From Synechococcus sp. UW105 (lineage in GTDB: Bacteria > Cyanobacteriota > Cyanobacteriia > PCC-6307 > Cyanobiaceae): a stretch of DNA of 64,000 bases. Positions within the stretch are counted from its first letter, which is position 1, and every line of letters begins with the position of its first letter. A program made the translations under genes and the position numbers. The stretch is taken from contig NZ_UCNN01000027.1 of assembly GCF_900473935.1 (NCBI RefSeq), positions 62,001 through 126,000 of the forward strand, in the 5' to 3' direction. Shown piece by piece: positions 17,154 to 27,331 of this stretch. The notes below the pieces were generated by a model. That model did no database searches and was not told the DNA's origin. It saw only the letters and a list, made by a program, of their open reading frames with translations.

Positions 17154-18326
17154 GTGTCAGGCGATTCTGCGGATCACACCGCTGACATCAGTCCGGAAGA
17201 GAGGGCCCGTTATGCCCGTCATCTCAGCCTGCCTGAGCTTGGGATTGAAGGCCAGAGGCACCTGAAGGCTGCATCGGTGCTGTGTGTCGGCAGCGGTGGC
17301 CTCGGATCACCGTTGCTGCTCTACCTGGCGGCTGCAGGGGTTGGGCGTATCGGCATCGTTGATTTCGATGTGGTGGATCACTCCAACCTTCAGCGTCAGG
17401 TGATCCACGGCACGTCCACCGTGGGCGAGGACAAGGTTGTCTCCGCGCGTGCCCGGATCAACGATCTCAACCCTTTTTGCAGGGTGGAGACCTACAACAC
17501 GAGGCTCACGTCGACCAATGCCCTTGAGCTGTTTCGCCCCTACGACCTGATTTGTGATGGCACCGATAACTTCCCGAGTCGATATCTGATCAATGACGCC
17601 TGTGTGTTGTTAGGCAAGCCATGCATCTATGGCTCTGTGCAGGGATTTGAAGGTCAGGTGAGTGTGTTCAACCTCACCGCTTCCAGTCCGGATTACCGCG
17701 ATTTGGTGCCCGAACCCCCGCCGCCGGGTCTTGTGCCCTCATGTGCGCAAGGGGGTGTCCTCGGGGTGATGCCGGGATTGATCGGTTTACTGCAGGCCAC
17801 CGAGGCGATCAAGGTGATCACCGGCATCGGTCAACCTCTGGACGGGAGGCTTCTCGTGGTGGATGGGTTGGCCATGCGGTTCCGTGAATTCCGTTTGAAG
17901 CCCATTCCTGAGAGGCCGGTGATCGATCGGCTGATTGACTACGAAGCGTTCTGCGGCGCCAGTGGCGTCGGATCGGTTCTGGAGGACATGGAAGGCATGG
18001 ATAGCGTGAGCGTTCAGGAGCTCAAGCAACGACTTGATGCAGGCGAGGCTTTGGTGTTGGTGGATGTGCGTAATCCGCCGGAGGCGGAGGTGGCCGTGAT
18101 CCCCGGTGCGGAACTGATCCCTCTGGCAACGATCGAAAGCGGCGAAGCCGTGGAACGAATCCGTGCTCTTTCCGCCGATAAGCCGCTCTTCGTGCACTGC
18201 AAAATGGGTGGACGCTCTGCCAAGGCGGTCCAGGCTTTGGCTGGCCATGGCATCGGAGCCATCAACGTTGAAGGCGGGATCGATGCCTGGTCGCAGCAGA
18301 TTGATCCTGGCGTTCCTCGTTATTGA
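17154..18326 (+). CDS. moeB: Molybdopterin-synthase adenylyltransferase / sulfurtransferase (MoeB-rhodanese)
   Basis: A 390-aa E1-like enzyme that adenylates the C-terminus of a MoaD/ThiS-type carrier and, through a fused rhodanese domain, can supply sulfur. The ThiF/MoeB domain (residues 10-265) has VLCVGSGGLGSPLLLYLAAA for ATP binding and LVPSCAQGGVLGVMPGL with its catalytic Cys. The CxxC zinc pair typical of E. coli MoeB is not obvious. The rhodanese domain (about 280-388) has the active-site loop FVHCKMGGRSAKAV. Translation starts at a GTG. It is co-directional with the JAMM gene. Confidence 0.9.
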   Translation: MSGDSADHTADISPEERARYARHLSLPELGIEGQRHLKAASVLCVGSGGLGSPLLLYLAAAGVGRIGIVDFDVVDHSNLQRQVIHGTSTVGEDKVVSARARINDLNPFCRVETYNTRLTSTNALELFRPYDLICDGTDNFPSRYLINDACVLLGKPCIYGSVQGFEGQVSVFNLTASSPDYRDLVPEPPPPGLVPSCAQGGVLGVMPGLIGLLQATEAIKVITGIGQPLDGRLLVVDGLAMRFREFRLKPIPERPVIDRLIDYEAFCGASGVGSVLEDMEGMDSVSVQELKQRLDAGEALVLVDVRNPPEAEVAVIPGAELIPLATIESGEAVERIRALSADKPLFVHCKMGGRSAKAVQALAGHGIGAINVEGGIDAWSQQIDPGVPRY

Positions 18327-18366
18327 AGCTTGCTGTCAGATCTGGGATGGATCGTGATGCTCATGC

Positions 18367-19524
18367 TCAGTAGTCGACTCCTCGCTTGAGGTCGACTCCC
18401 TGTTCGGCGTAGTGCTTATGGCACACCATCTCGGAGTGCACGCTGGCCAGATCGAAGTAGGCCGGGGAATTCTTGCATCGTCCCGTGATGATCACCTCGG
18501 TTTCTGCTGGTTTGCGTAGCAGGGTCTGCATGATTGGCTCGACTGGGAGGAGTTCGAGATCAACACTGGGGTTGAGTTCATCGAGGATCACGGTTTTGTA
18601 GAGCCCACTAGAGATGGCGGCTCGGGCAATTTCCCAGGCTCGTTCTGCTTCCACGTAGTCGATCGGTTCTTGTTGACCGCGCCAGACAATCGCGTCGCGT
18701 CCGGAGCGGAGATGGTCTACCAGGTGGGGGTAGCTCTCCCGAAGCGCGGCGATGGCTGCGTCTTCGGTGTAACCACTGCCTCCCTTGAGCCATTGCAGGA
18801 TCAGAACCCGGTGGCTCTTGTCTTGACTGATGCCACGACCGATGGCCTGGAGTGCTTTGCCGAGGGCGCTGGTGGATTTGCCCTTGCCTTCTCCGGTGTA
18901 AATCTCGATCGCACCCTGGGCATCGAATTGCTCGTTGCTTGCATCAGGGTCAGGGCGGCGATGGGCGCGCATCTCTGAATGCAGATCCGCTATTTGGACC
19001 AAGGGGCGTGGTGCAGCTCGTCCGGTGACGATGATCTCCATCCCCTCAGGCCTCGCTTTGAGGCTGCGCAGTACGTCCTCGATGTCGAGCAGGCCGAGAT
19101 CCAGAACAGGATTGAGCTCATCGAGCACCACCACTGAGTAGAGAGCACTGGCGATTGCTCCCTTGGCGATATCCCATCCCCTTTGCGCTTCCTGGCGGTC
19201 GAAGCGGGTGACGTCTTCTGGGCCGAAATGTTCGCCCCGGCCCGTGCGCACCTGGTCGATCAGGTGAGGGAAACCTTGCTGCAGGGCTTCAATCGCTGCG
19301 TCTTCGTCGTAAGCACGGCCTGGTCCTTTGAGGAAGCGCAGCAGCAGCACTCTGGTGCGGCGTTGTTCGCAGATTCCCAGACCAATCGTGCGCAGCACGA
19401 CGCCAAGTGCTGCCTGGCTTTTGCCTTTGCCTTCACCGTCGTAAATGTGCAGCTGACCGTGACTGCGCTCGCGACTGTCGGCTGCAGTGACGATTCCGAC
19501 GGCTGGTCTTCGATTCCCTGCCAT
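18367..19524 (-). CDS. Tandem-duplicated CobO/CobA-like P-loop protein
   Basis: A 385-aa protein made of two copies of the cob(I)alamin/cob(I)yrinic acid a,c-diamide adenosyltransferase fold. Copy 1 (about 22-190) has P-loop GEGKGKS at 30-36; copy 2 (about 204-375) has GEGKGKS at 211-217. Both keep VVLDELNP or VILDELNP and EIIVTGR or EVIITGR. CobO normally has about 200 residues and one domain. The reaction would be adenosylation of the corrinoid cobalt, but with two diverged halves the protein might have another role. It converges on moeB. Confidence 0.75.
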   Translation of the reverse strand: MAGNRRPAVGIVTAADSRERSHGQLHIYDGEGKGKSQAALGVVLRTIGLGICEQRRTRVLLLRFLKGPGRAYDEDAAIEALQQGFPHLIDQVRTGRGEHFGPEDVTRFDRQEAQRGWDIAKGAIASALYSVVVLDELNPVLDLGLLDIEDVLRSLKARPEGMEIIVTGRAAPRPLVQIADLHSEMRAHRRPDPDASNEQFDAQGAIEIYTGEGKGKSTSALGKALQAIGRGISQDKSHRVLILQWLKGGSGYTEDAAIAALRESYPHLVDHLRSGRDAIVWRGQQEPIDYVEAERAWEIARAAISSGLYKTVILDELNPSVDLELLPVEPIMQTLLRKPAETEVIITGRCKNSPAYFDLASVHSEMVCHKHYAEQGVDLKRGVDY

Positions 19525-19632
19525 GAACCGACCGGACGCCCTCGGAGCTTAGTGAGTGTGCATGCGATGCGGCCTTTTCAGTTGTGTCTTGGTTCGCATT
19601 AGCGTGGTACAAGCAGGGAATTTGAGGAGGCT

Positions 19633-20508
19633 GTGACCGAAGTGCGCCCGGCGAAGCAGGCGTTGCGATTGCCCTCTCGGCTCTTCCCTCAGCTCGAGCC
19701 CCTTGGGGAGGCTGACCAGCGTCAGCTGGAATCCCTTCGGGACCAGATTCGTCGATGGGGTCGGGTCTGTGTCGCCTATTCCGGTGGCGTTGATAGCGCT
19801 CTGGTGGCGGCGATTGCTCAGGAACAGTTGGGCGCTGATGCCCTTGCCATCACTGGTGTGTCGCCCGCTCTAGCTCCCCATCTCCTCCGGGAGGCTCGTC
19901 TGCAGGCCGCCTGGCTGGGTATCCAGCACAAGGAAGTGCGCACTCAGGAATTGGCGGACCCCGATTACAGCAACAACCCCACTGATCGCTGCTACGCCTG
20001 CAAGCGGGAGCTTCATCATCATCTTGGGCCTCTTGCCGCCAATGCCGATGGAGCCCAGGTCATCGATGGAGTGAATGCCGATGACCTCAGTGATCATCGG
20101 CCAGGGATCCGGGCTGCTCAGGAGGCAGGGGTGTGTTCACCCTTGGCTGATTTGGGGATCAGCAAGGCTCAGGTGCGCGCTTTCTCCAAGGCGCTGGGCT
20201 TTCCCTGGTGGGACAAACCGGCCCAGCCCTGTTTGGCATCTCGTTTCCCTTATGGCGAAGTGATCAGTGCTGAGCGGTTGAACAGGGTCGCTCAGGCTGA
20301 AGCCTGGTTGATCGAACGTGGCTTCTCCGACGTCAGGGTCCGCAGTCAGGGCCTCTCGGCCCGTATCGAGGTGTCGGCCAATCGCATCGCAGATCTGGCG
20401 CTGCACAACGAGCGCGAGACGCTGGTGGAGACCTTTCTTGCCCTCGGATTTACTGCAGTCAGCCTCGACCTGGAGGGCTTGATCAGTGGCAAGCTCAACC
20501 GTGGCTGA
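19633..20508 (+). CDS. larE: ATP-dependent sacrificial sulfur transferase LarE
   Basis: A 291-aa PP-loop ATPase that donates sulfur to the nickel-pincer nucleotide precursor of lactate racemase-type enzymes. The PP-loop VCVAYSGGVDSALVAAIA is near residues 45-62. Also present are NPTDRCYACKRELHHHL with the sulfur-donor region, QVIDGVNADDLSDHRPGI, and KPAQPCLASRFPYGE with a conserved Cys. The start is a GTG preceded by GAGGAGG. No larB or larC is seen in the window, so the downstream partner is unknown. Confidence 0.85.
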   Translation: MTEVRPAKQALRLPSRLFPQLEPLGEADQRQLESLRDQIRRWGRVCVAYSGGVDSALVAAIAQEQLGADALAITGVSPALAPHLLREARLQAAWLGIQHKEVRTQELADPDYSNNPTDRCYACKRELHHHLGPLAANADGAQVIDGVNADDLSDHRPGIRAAQEAGVCSPLADLGISKAQVRAFSKALGFPWWDKPAQPCLASRFPYGEVISAERLNRVAQAEAWLIERGFSDVRVRSQGLSARIEVSANRIADLALHNERETLVETFLALGFTAVSLDLEGLISGKLNRG

Positions 20509-20557
20509 TTGGTGAGTGCTCCGATGCGGTGACGGCTGACGGCCGGTTTGCGCAGGT

Positions 20558-21985
20558 GTGAATACCTTCCCCGATAGAGGCATCGGATTCATGGGCATTC
20601 ATCGCTCCAGGCATCATCTGCTCGACAGTGAAGAGCAGGCGCTCGTGGATGCCATGGTGGCGCCGCTGCCTAAGGATCGCTTCCCCGTTGGCGGACGCTC
20701 TGACGACACCACCGCGCAGCTCCTCAAGCAGGAGTTGCTTCTTGATGGAAATAGCAAACAGAATCTGGCCACCTTCTGCCAGACCTATCAGTCAGCCAGT
20801 GCGATGGAACTGATGGCACTGGGTGTCGATAAGAACCTGATCGATAAAGATGAATATCCCCAGACCGCAGAGGTGGAAAGGCGCTGTGTGTCGATGATGG
20901 CTGACCTCTGGAATGCACCCGGGGAGGCAATCGGCTGTTCGACAATTGGCAGTAGTGAAGCCTCCATGCTTGGTGGCATGGCGGCGAAGTGGCGCTGGCG
21001 CCAACGGCGCCGGGATCAGGGTTTGTCGACGGACAAGCCCAACATGGTCTGCGGCAGTGTGCAGATCTGCTGGAAGAAGTTTGCCCGCTATTGGGACATC
21101 GAGATGCGTGAGCTGGAGATGCGTCCCGGCGAGATGTGCATCACGCCAGAGCGGGTTCTTGAGGCGGTGGACGACAACACGATCTTTGTGGTCCCCACCC
21201 TTGGGGTGACTTACCACGGTCTTTACGAAAACGTTGCTGCGATCAGCGACGCCCTCGATGCTTATCAAGCCCGCACCGGCACCGATATCCCGATCCATGT
21301 GGATGCAGCTAGCGGGGGATTCCTCGCCCCCTTCTGCGCCCCTGATCTAGCGCCCTGGGATTTCCGGCTGGAACGGGTGAAGTCGATTAATGCCTCGGGG
21401 CACAAATTCGGGCTGGCCCCCCTTGGCGTGGGCTGGGTGATCTGGCGCTCGCCCGAGGATCTTCCCGATGAATTGGTGTTTCATGTGAGCTATCTGGGAG
21501 GGGACATGCCGACCTTCCAGATCAATTTCTCCAGGCCTGCGGGTCAGGTGATTGCCCAATATCACGAGTTCGTGCGCCTTGGCCACGAGGGCTATCGGAT
21601 GCTGCATCAGGCAAGCCACACCAATGCGATGTATGTGGCCGAGCAGTTACGCCAATTCGGTCTCTTCAAGATCATTCACGATGGTTCTCCTGATCAAGGA
21701 ATCCCAACCGTGGTCTGGACTCTCGAAGATCACTCCAATCCAGGTTTCAACCTTTACGACTTGGCGGATCGACTGCGCCTACGCGGTTGGCAGGTCCCTG
21801 CCTATCCATTCACCGGCACGTTCCAGAATCAGGCCTTCCAGCGCATCCTGGTCAAGCGTGATTTCACCAGGGAGATGGCTGATTTGCTGCTTGGTGATAT
21901 CCGCGTGGCACTGGAGCATTTCCAGAAGCATCCGATCACAAGCAATCTTGATGCCTCAGAAGCCGCCTCCTACAACCATCTGTGA
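20558..21985 (+). CDS. gad: Glutamate decarboxylase
   Basis: A PLP enzyme (464-475 aa) converting glutamate to GABA and CO2, giving cells a GABA-shunt entry to the TCA cycle. Signatures are CSTIGSSEASMLGGMAAKWRW, given here as GSSEASMLGG, then HVDAASGGFLAPFCAPDL and the PLP-lysine motif SINASGHKFGLAPLGVGWV. A GTG at 20558 and an ATG at 20591 (MGIHRSRHHLLDSEEQ) are both possible starts; the later one is closer to the family N-terminus. It converges on speD. Confidence 0.92.
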   Translation: MNTFPDRGIGFMGIHRSRHHLLDSEEQALVDAMVAPLPKDRFPVGGRSDDTTAQLLKQELLLDGNSKQNLATFCQTYQSASAMELMALGVDKNLIDKDEYPQTAEVERRCVSMMADLWNAPGEAIGCSTIGSSEASMLGGMAAKWRWRQRRRDQGLSTDKPNMVCGSVQICWKKFARYWDIEMRELEMRPGEMCITPERVLEAVDDNTIFVVPTLGVTYHGLYENVAAISDALDAYQARTGTDIPIHVDAASGGFLAPFCAPDLAPWDFRLERVKSINASGHKFGLAPLGVGWVIWRSPEDLPDELVFHVSYLGGDMPTFQINFSRPAGQVIAQYHEFVRLGHEGYRMLHQASHTNAMYVAEQLRQFGLFKIIHDGSPDQGIPTVVWTLEDHSNPGFNLYDLADRLRLRGWQVPAYPFTGTFQNQAFQRILVKRDFTREMADLLLGDIRVALEHFQKHPITSNLDASEAASYNHL

Positions 21986-22047
21986 TTCGCACCATCCCTT
22001 TGGCAAGAAGGCTCTGGCCATGGGGATGGTGGCCATCGTTTCAGGGC

Positions 22048-22536
22048 TTAGGCAGCAGCGGCGATCATCTGGGGATCACGAGGGGTGTGGGCCACGGCCG
22101 CAGGGGTTTCCCGCAGGAAGCTCTTGAGTTGGTAACGCTGGGCTTCAAGACCACAGCACAGAACATCGCAGGCACGCTCCGGCATGGTGTGGTCGCCGCA
22201 GGTGAAGACATCAACAGCCGCATAGCCGTTTTCAGGCCATGTGTGAATGGAGATGTGGGATTCAGCCAGAAGGGCTAGCCCCGTCACGCCCTGCGGTTCG
22301 AACCGATGGGTGATCAGGTTGAGCAGGGTGGCACCAGCACTTTTTGCTGCAGTGGTGATGGTGTCCCTGAGGAAGGCTTCGTCGTCGAGCTTGGCGTGGT
22401 CGCAGTCGTAAAGCTCGAGAATGCAGTGTTTGCCCACCATCTCGGTGGCACTGGGCGTTGGGGAACTGAGGGCTGAAGGGGATTCGCCACTGCCCCATCC
22501 CGGGTTGGGATGCAGGCAAGACAGGGTCTGCTTCAT
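22048..22536 (-). CDS. speD: S-adenosylmethionine decarboxylase proenzyme
   Basis: SpeD (162 aa from the ATG at 22536) makes decarboxylated AdoMet for spermidine synthesis. It self-cleaves at a Glu-Ser bond to form a pyruvoyl cofactor: the motif [20 protein letters not shown] places the new pyruvoyl Ser at residue 93. The catalytic Cys is in [10 protein letters not shown]. The N-terminal 33 residues (Pro/Ser-rich) before [13 protein letters not shown] are an extension relative to the compact bacterial form. It follows recF on the same strand after about 30 bases. Confidence 0.92.
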   Translation of the reverse strand: MKQTLSCLHPNPGWGSGESPSALSSPTPSATEMVGKHCILELYDCDHAKLDDEAFLRDTITTAAKSAGATLLNLITHRFEPQGVTGLALLAESHISIHTWPENGYAAVDVFTCGDHTMPERACDVLCCGLEAQRYQLKSFLRETPAAVAHTPRDPQMIAAAA

Positions 22537-22565
22537 CAGGCTCAACACCAAAAGAGTTTGCGAAC

Positions 22566-23684
22566 CTACCTCACATTTGCTTCAGGATTCAAGTCGCTGG
22601 CATCGAGCACCTGTGACTGCTTGCACCAACGCCCCTCAAAGGCCTCGAGGTGCGTGGCGCTCACAAGGCACTGATGGCGATCACCCACCGCATCGAGCAG
22701 AGTGAGCTGGCGTTCTCGATCGAGTTCTGCAAGCACGTCATCAAGTAGCAGAAGCGGCGGCTGTCCCCACAGTTCTCCCACCAGTTCCAGTTCCGCCAGT
22801 TTGAGGGCGAGTACAAGGGTGCGCTGTTGGCCGGCGGATCCAAACCGGCGAGCTGGGCTGCCGTTCAGGTTGAGGCCGATTTCATCGCGCTGTGGACCGA
22901 CCCGGCAGCTGCCCAGGCGTTCTTCCTCGTTGCGTTGCTGTCTGAGCTGCTGGCTGATCGCCAGGCTCCAGGTGCTCTCCTCCTCTTCGCCCTCAAGGAC
23001 GCTCCCCGGTTGATAGCGCAGCGTGAGCTGTTCACGACCCTGGCTGAGATGGTCTTGCCAGCGGCTGGCGAGTGGTTCCAGTCGGGCCAGGGCCCGGCGG
23101 CGACGGCGGTGGATGCGGGTGCTCACCAGGGCCATCTGCACGTCGAAAGTGTCTAAGAGAGTGTCTCGTTCGGTCGATGCCTTGCCACGGCTCTGTCTCC
23201 AGAGCTGAGCTCGTTGGCGTAGCAGCCTGTTGTAACGGCTGATCAGGTCGGAATAGACCGGTTCGAGCTGGAGCACCACTCGATCGAGCCATTGGCGTCT
23301 CAGGGCCGGTTCGCCGCGCACGAGATGGAGGTCAAGGGCGCTGAAACCCACGCAGCGGAGGGGACCGATCAGATCGAGTTGGCGTTCCAGCGTCTTGCCA
23401 TTGCGCTTGGCCTCGCGACCGCCCCGTCGCCTCAGCTGCAGCTCCAGCTCATCCTGGTCGGCTGTGCGGGCCCGCAGCCGCGCCTCCGAGGCGTCCCAGT
23501 GGATGAGATCCTGATCCTGACTGGAACGATGGGAGCGCAGGCTGGCGAGCAGCTCCACCGATTCGAGCAGGTTGGATTTGCCCACCCCATTGCGGCCGAT
23601 GACCAGCAGGCGTGGTGCATCGATCTCCAGCTGTAGATGGCTGTAATTGCGGAAACCATGCAGTTCCAGCTGGAGAAGCCGAAT
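22566..23684 (-). CDS. recF: DNA replication and repair protein RecF (start codon unusual)
   Basis: RecF (about 372 aa) is an SMC-like ATPase that helps load RecA at gaps. The N-terminus [19 protein letters not shown] leads to Walker [13 protein letters not shown] near residue 30. The ABC signature is in [17 protein letters not shown], and Walker B is [17 protein letters not shown]. No ATG, GTG or TTG occurs in frame between the upstream stop (TAG at about 23708) and the Walker A motif, so the likely start is the ATT at 23684 (ATT CGG CTT CTC); another near-cognate codon is possible. speD follows downstream. Confidence 0.88.
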   Translation of the reverse strand: MRLLQLELHGFRNYSHLQLEIDAPRLLVIGRNGVGKSNLLESVELLASLRSHRSSQDQDLIHWDASEARLRARTADQDELELQLRRRGGREAKRNGKTLERQLDLIGPLRCVGFSALDLHLVRGEPALRRQWLDRVVLQLEPVYSDLISRYNRLLRQRAQLWRQSRGKASTERDTLLDTFDVQMALVSTRIHRRRRRALARLEPLASRWQDHLSQGREQLTLRYQPGSVLEGEEEESTWSLAISQQLRQQRNEEERLGSCRVGPQRDEIGLNLNGSPARRFGSAGQQRTLVLALKLAELELVGELWGQPPLLLLDDVLAELDRERQLTLLDAVGDRHQCLVSATHLEAFEGRWCKQSQVLDASDLNPEANVR

Positions 23685-23766
23685 CGGTCCTGTTGCGACG
23701 TGTCGCTAAGGTACCTGGATCGGAGCGATTCGCGGATCGACTCGATGCAGCGGCTTCAGCCGGTGT

Positions 23767-23840
23767 GGGCATGTAGCTCAGTTGGATAGAGCATCAGATT
23801 CCGGTTCTGAGGGTCGCAGGTTCGAGTCCTGCCATGCTCG
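23767..23840 (+). tRNA. tRNA-Arg (anticodon CCG)
   Basis: A 74-base cloverleaf. The acceptor stem is GGGCATG/CATGCTC (one G-T pair) with discriminator G, the D-arm has GCTCAGTTGGATAGAGC, the anticodon loop TTCCGGT presents CCG, and the T-arm is GCAGGTTCGAGTCCTGC. CCA is not encoded. It lies between the divergent recF start and the convergent GNAT gene. Confidence 0.96.
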
Positions 23841-23857
23841 TGATCAGGCTCCACCGG

Positions 23858-24319
23858 TTAACGGAGCCTCAATCCCATGGCTCTGATGCCACCAGGATCC
23901 AGCACAAAGCCTTGCTTCTTCAAGGCGTCAAGCGCTGATGGCGGTGCTGCGATCGAGATGCTGCAACCGGGCAATTGCTTGCGCAAGCCGCTCAGAGCAC
24001 GGTGAACCAGTACCGCCAGCATCTCGGCCTGCCTCGGACCAGGTTTGGCTGCGAGGTTCCAGAGGTTGGCATTGAGGGCCCGATCACTGGTGACACGCAC
24101 GAACCCCACGAGTTCGCCGCTGCTGACCTCCAGAATGCACAGATGCCACAGGCTTTGTTCCAGGGCCGCCTGCCAGCGCTCTGAGGGAGGAGTGGGCTCT
24201 TCGCAAGCTGCCAACAGGCAGTTAATCGCCTCGGCTGAAGGCTTCAGGTCGCTAAAAAGCTCAAAACCCTCGGGTAGCTTCGGCTCGGCCGGCTGCTGAC
24301 GAAAGGGAAGAAAGGCCAC
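23858..24319 (-). CDS. GNAT-family N-acetyltransferase-like protein
   Basis: A 153-aa protein with the layout of a GCN5-related acetyltransferase: a strand pair LWHLCILEVSSGELVGFVRV, NANLWNLAAKPGPRQAEMLAVLV where the acetyl-CoA loop would lie, and a C-terminal LDALKKQGFVLDPGGI segment. The Q/RxxGxG/A loop is not well preserved, so activity is uncertain. It begins with a GTG immediately after the ppc stop (TAA then GTG), making it the last gene of the trpE-gshA-ppc run. Confidence 0.6.
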   Translation of the reverse strand: MAFLPFRQQPAEPKLPEGFELFSDLKPSAEAINCLLAACEEPTPPSERWQAALEQSLWHLCILEVSSGELVGFVRVTSDRALNANLWNLAAKPGPRQAEMLAVLVHRALSGLRKQLPGCSISIAAPPSALDALKKQGFVLDPGGIRAMGLRLR

Positions 24320-27300
24320 TTAGCCGGTGTTTCGCATGCCAGCGGCAATGCCGTTGATCGTGAGCAGTGCGCCCCGAAGCAGTTCACTGCGGCTGTAGGT
24401 GCGCCCGTCGGACTCTCCTCCTGAAGACTCGCGCATGGGGGGCTGGCGGTTTTGGTCGCGTAGGCGACGCAGCAGTGCCACTTGGAGGAAGCCAAGGGGC
24501 ACGATCGTGCGGTTGCGCAGATCCACTGATAGCTGCAGGCCCGGATCGGCATCCAGGAGCCTTTCATGCCCCGTGATGTCCAGCACGAGTTGATGGGTGA
24601 GGGCATGCTCCTTCGCAATCGTGCTGTAGATCTTTTCGAAGGCGTCGCGATGGTCGCTGCTACCAAGGCTGGTCACGTAGTGACGGGCGAGCTCAAGGTC
24701 GACCTTTGAGAGTGTCATCTCCACCTTCGAGATCAGCATCCGGAAGAAGGGCCAACGCTGATGCAGACGTCGCAGCACGATCAGCTGCTCAGGGTCGGAG
24801 CTCACCTCTTCCGCTAGAGCGGTGCCAACTCCGAACCAGCTGGGAAGGAGGAAGCGGCTCTGCGTCCAGCCGAACACCCATGGAATGGCCCGAAGGCTGG
24901 AGAGATCCTTGGCCCCGCTTTTGCGGCGAGCCGGTCGGCTCGAGATCTGTAGCTTGCTGATCTCCTCGATCGGTGTGACCTGCTGGAAGAAGGCCACCAG
25001 GTCGGGGTTGTCGTGCACCAGAGCTCGATAATGGCTTCGAGAACGTGCTGCGAGCCTTGACATCAGCTCGTTCCAGTTGGCAGTTGCGTCCAGTTGGTTG
25101 GTGACGAGGCTGTTCTGCACCACCGCGGTGGTCACTGTCTCGAGGTTGTAGAGCGCCAGTTCCGGGAGGCTGTATTTAGAAGCCAGAACTTCACCCTGTT
25201 CGGTGATCTTGATGCGGCCGAGAAGGGTTCCGCTCGGTTGGGCAAGGATCGCTTGATAGGCCGGGCCACCGCCACGACCCACCGATCCACCCCGTCCGTG
25301 GAACAGGCGTAGGGCCACAGAATGACGGCTCGCGAGATCTTGAAGAGCGATCTGGGCCTGGTGAATCTCCCAGTTGCTGGATAGAAATCCGGAATCCTTG
25401 TTGCTGTCGGAGTAGCCGAGCATCAGCTCCTGAAGGGGCTGCATGTTCTCGCCCACCCTGGGTAGAAGCTGGCGATAAAGACTGTTGTTGAACAGCTGTT
25501 CCATCACCTCCGGAGCGCGCTGGAGATCCTCAACGGTTTCAAACAGGGGCACCACCAGCAGCTCTGCATGTTGAGCTGCTGGATCAACGAGTCCGGCTTC
25601 TTTGGCGAGCAGTAGTACCTCCAGCAGGTCTGACACCGTGTGACTCATCGAGATCACGTAGGTGCGACAGATGCGGCTGCCAAATTCCTCTTGGAGACGG
25701 TGCAGCATGCGGAATACTGCAATGGTCTCCGCTGTGCTTGCTGACCACTCCACGGCTTGAGGAATCAGAGGCCGCCGGGTCTGCATCTCTTCCAGCAGCC
25801 AGGCCACCCTTTCGCTCTCTTCCATGTCCTCATAGGACTTGGGCAGGCGTAGGTACCGGGTGAGTTCATCCAGGGCATCGCTGTGGCGAGTGCTTTCCTG
25901 GCGAATGTCGAGGCTGGCCAGAGAGAACCCGAAGATGTGCACCTGGGTCAGGAGGGTGTCGAGTGGTTCGCAGGTGAGTTCCGTGCTGACCAGGCTGTTT
26001 CTGATCAGTTCCAGATCGCTGCGGAATTCGGCGACTGACCCGTAGTGGAGTGCTTCTCCGCTGCTCACAGCCTTGGTGTTGGTGACCAGTCCCTCGGGTG
26101 GGGTCTGCCAGCCCGCTTCAGCCAGCTGCTGGTTGCGCAGCTGGGTGAGGCGAAGTCGCTCCAGCATGTAACTGAGCTTGAGGCGGTACGGTTCGAGCCG
26201 GTACCGGGCTGCCCGTTCTTCGTAGACCTCCGGGAAGCGGAGGCGGTCCATCTCCAGAGATTCCAGTAAAGGTGCACTGACCTGGCTCCACTGCATCGAG
26301 ATGCTCAGTTGGTCGCGCAGGGCCTGTACGGCGCCGATATAGCGCTCGAGCATCAGTTGGCGCTGATAACAGGCTGTTCGCCAGGTGATCTCCGGTGTGA
26401 CCGAGGGGTTGCCGTCACGGTCGGATCCAACCCAGGATCCGAAGGTGCAGAAGCCCGAAGGGGGGAGGCGAACGTCTGGATAGCTGCTGGCAAGGGCAGT
26501 GCTGATGCGCCGCCTCAGTTGCGGCATTGCATTGAAGAGCACCTGCTGAAAGTAGTGAAGGGCGTAGTCGACTTCATCCAGCACGGTGGGTTTGAACTGG
26601 TGCAGCTCGTCGGTGCGCCACCAGAGGCGGATTTCTTCTTCTAGTTGCTGACGGAGGTTGTCCCGTTCTCCATAGGCGATGGCGGGTGTGCCTTGCAGTT
26701 GCTGCAGCAATGTGGCCACTCGCCGTTGTTTGTGCCGCACCGTGTGTCGGACGATTTCGGTGGGGTGCGCTGTGAACACCAGGCGGATGTCCAGGTCTTG
26801 CAGCAGTGCCTCCAGCTGACCTGGTGGAACATTGAGATGGCGCAGCCGTTCGAACAGTTCCCGGAAGGTGGCTGGTTCCGTCTGGCTGGCGAGGGGGGGA
26901 GCGAAGGGATCGACCTGTTCCGGGTGATCCTGAGAGCGGCTCATGCTCTCCAGATAACTGTCTTCCTCGATGCGCTGCTCGAGGATGTTCACCAGCTGGA
27001 AATAGAGCGAAAAGGCACGGGCGGCGGCAATCGCTTCGACAAGATCCATCTCACGGATGATCTGGGCCACGGCATCGCTGCTCACCGCTTCGCCATCGCT
27101 GGCGACTGGATCGCTGAGTTGCTTCATGCGAAGCAGACGCTCGGCCTGATCGGGCGGACATTCGCTGCGCAGAACCGTCTCCCACAGGTCTTCGACCAGG
27201 GCCAGACGCTGCTGCAGTAAGTGACCTCCGCTCTTGATTGTCTCAGCGATCGTCGACCGGTCGCTCTCAGGAGTCTGGGCGGAGGTCGAGAGCATCGAGG

Positions 27301-27331
27301 CGTGCTGAGAATCGGCTGACGACATGATCAT
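24320..27331 (-). CDS. ppc: Phosphoenolpyruvate carboxylase
   Basis: PEPC (about 1001-1003 aa) fixes bicarbonate onto PEP to make oxaloacetate, the main anaplerotic reaction in cyanobacteria. The catalytic-His motif [17 protein letters not shown] is near residue 190, and [20 protein letters not shown] is near residue 655. The family C-terminus [16 protein letters not shown] is intact. The ATG at 27331 overlaps the gshA stop (ATGA), and an ATG two codons later is an alternative. Length is typical of cyanobacterial PEPC. Confidence 0.97.
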   Translation of the reverse strand: MIMSSADSQHASMLSTSAQTPESDRSTIAETIKSGGHLLQQRLALVEDLWETVLRSECPPDQAERLLRMKQLSDPVASDGEAVSSDAVAQIIREMDLVEAIAAARAFSLYFQLVNILEQRIEEDSYLESMSRSQDHPEQVDPFAPPLASQTEPATFRELFERLRHLNVPPGQLEALLQDLDIRLVFTAHPTEIVRHTVRHKQRRVATLLQQLQGTPAIAYGERDNLRQQLEEEIRLWWRTDELHQFKPTVLDEVDYALHYFQQVLFNAMPQLRRRISTALASSYPDVRLPPSGFCTFGSWVGSDRDGNPSVTPEITWRTACYQRQLMLERYIGAVQALRDQLSISMQWSQVSAPLLESLEMDRLRFPEVYEERAARYRLEPYRLKLSYMLERLRLTQLRNQQLAEAGWQTPPEGLVTNTKAVSSGEALHYGSVAEFRSDLELIRNSLVSTELTCEPLDTLLTQVHIFGFSLASLDIRQESTRHSDALDELTRYLRLPKSYEDMEESERVAWLLEEMQTRRPLIPQAVEWSASTAETIAVFRMLHRLQEEFGSRICRTYVISMSHTVSDLLEVLLLAKEAGLVDPAAQHAELLVVPLFETVEDLQRAPEVMEQLFNNSLYRQLLPRVGENMQPLQELMLGYSDSNKDSGFLSSNWEIHQAQIALQDLASRHSVALRLFHGRGGSVGRGGGPAYQAILAQPSGTLLGRIKITEQGEVLASKYSLPELALYNLETVTTAVVQNSLVTNQLDATANWNELMSRLAARSRSHYRALVHDNPDLVAFFQQVTPIEEISKLQISSRPARRKSGAKDLSSLRAIPWVFGWTQSRFLLPSWFGVGTALAEEVSSDPEQLIVLRRLHQRWPFFRMLISKVEMTLSKVDLELARHYVTSLGSSDHRDAFEKIYSTIAKEHALTHQLVLDITGHERLLDADPGLQLSVDLRNRTIVPLGFLQVALLRRLRDQNRQPPMRESSGGESDGRTYSRSELLRGALLTINGIAAGMRNTG

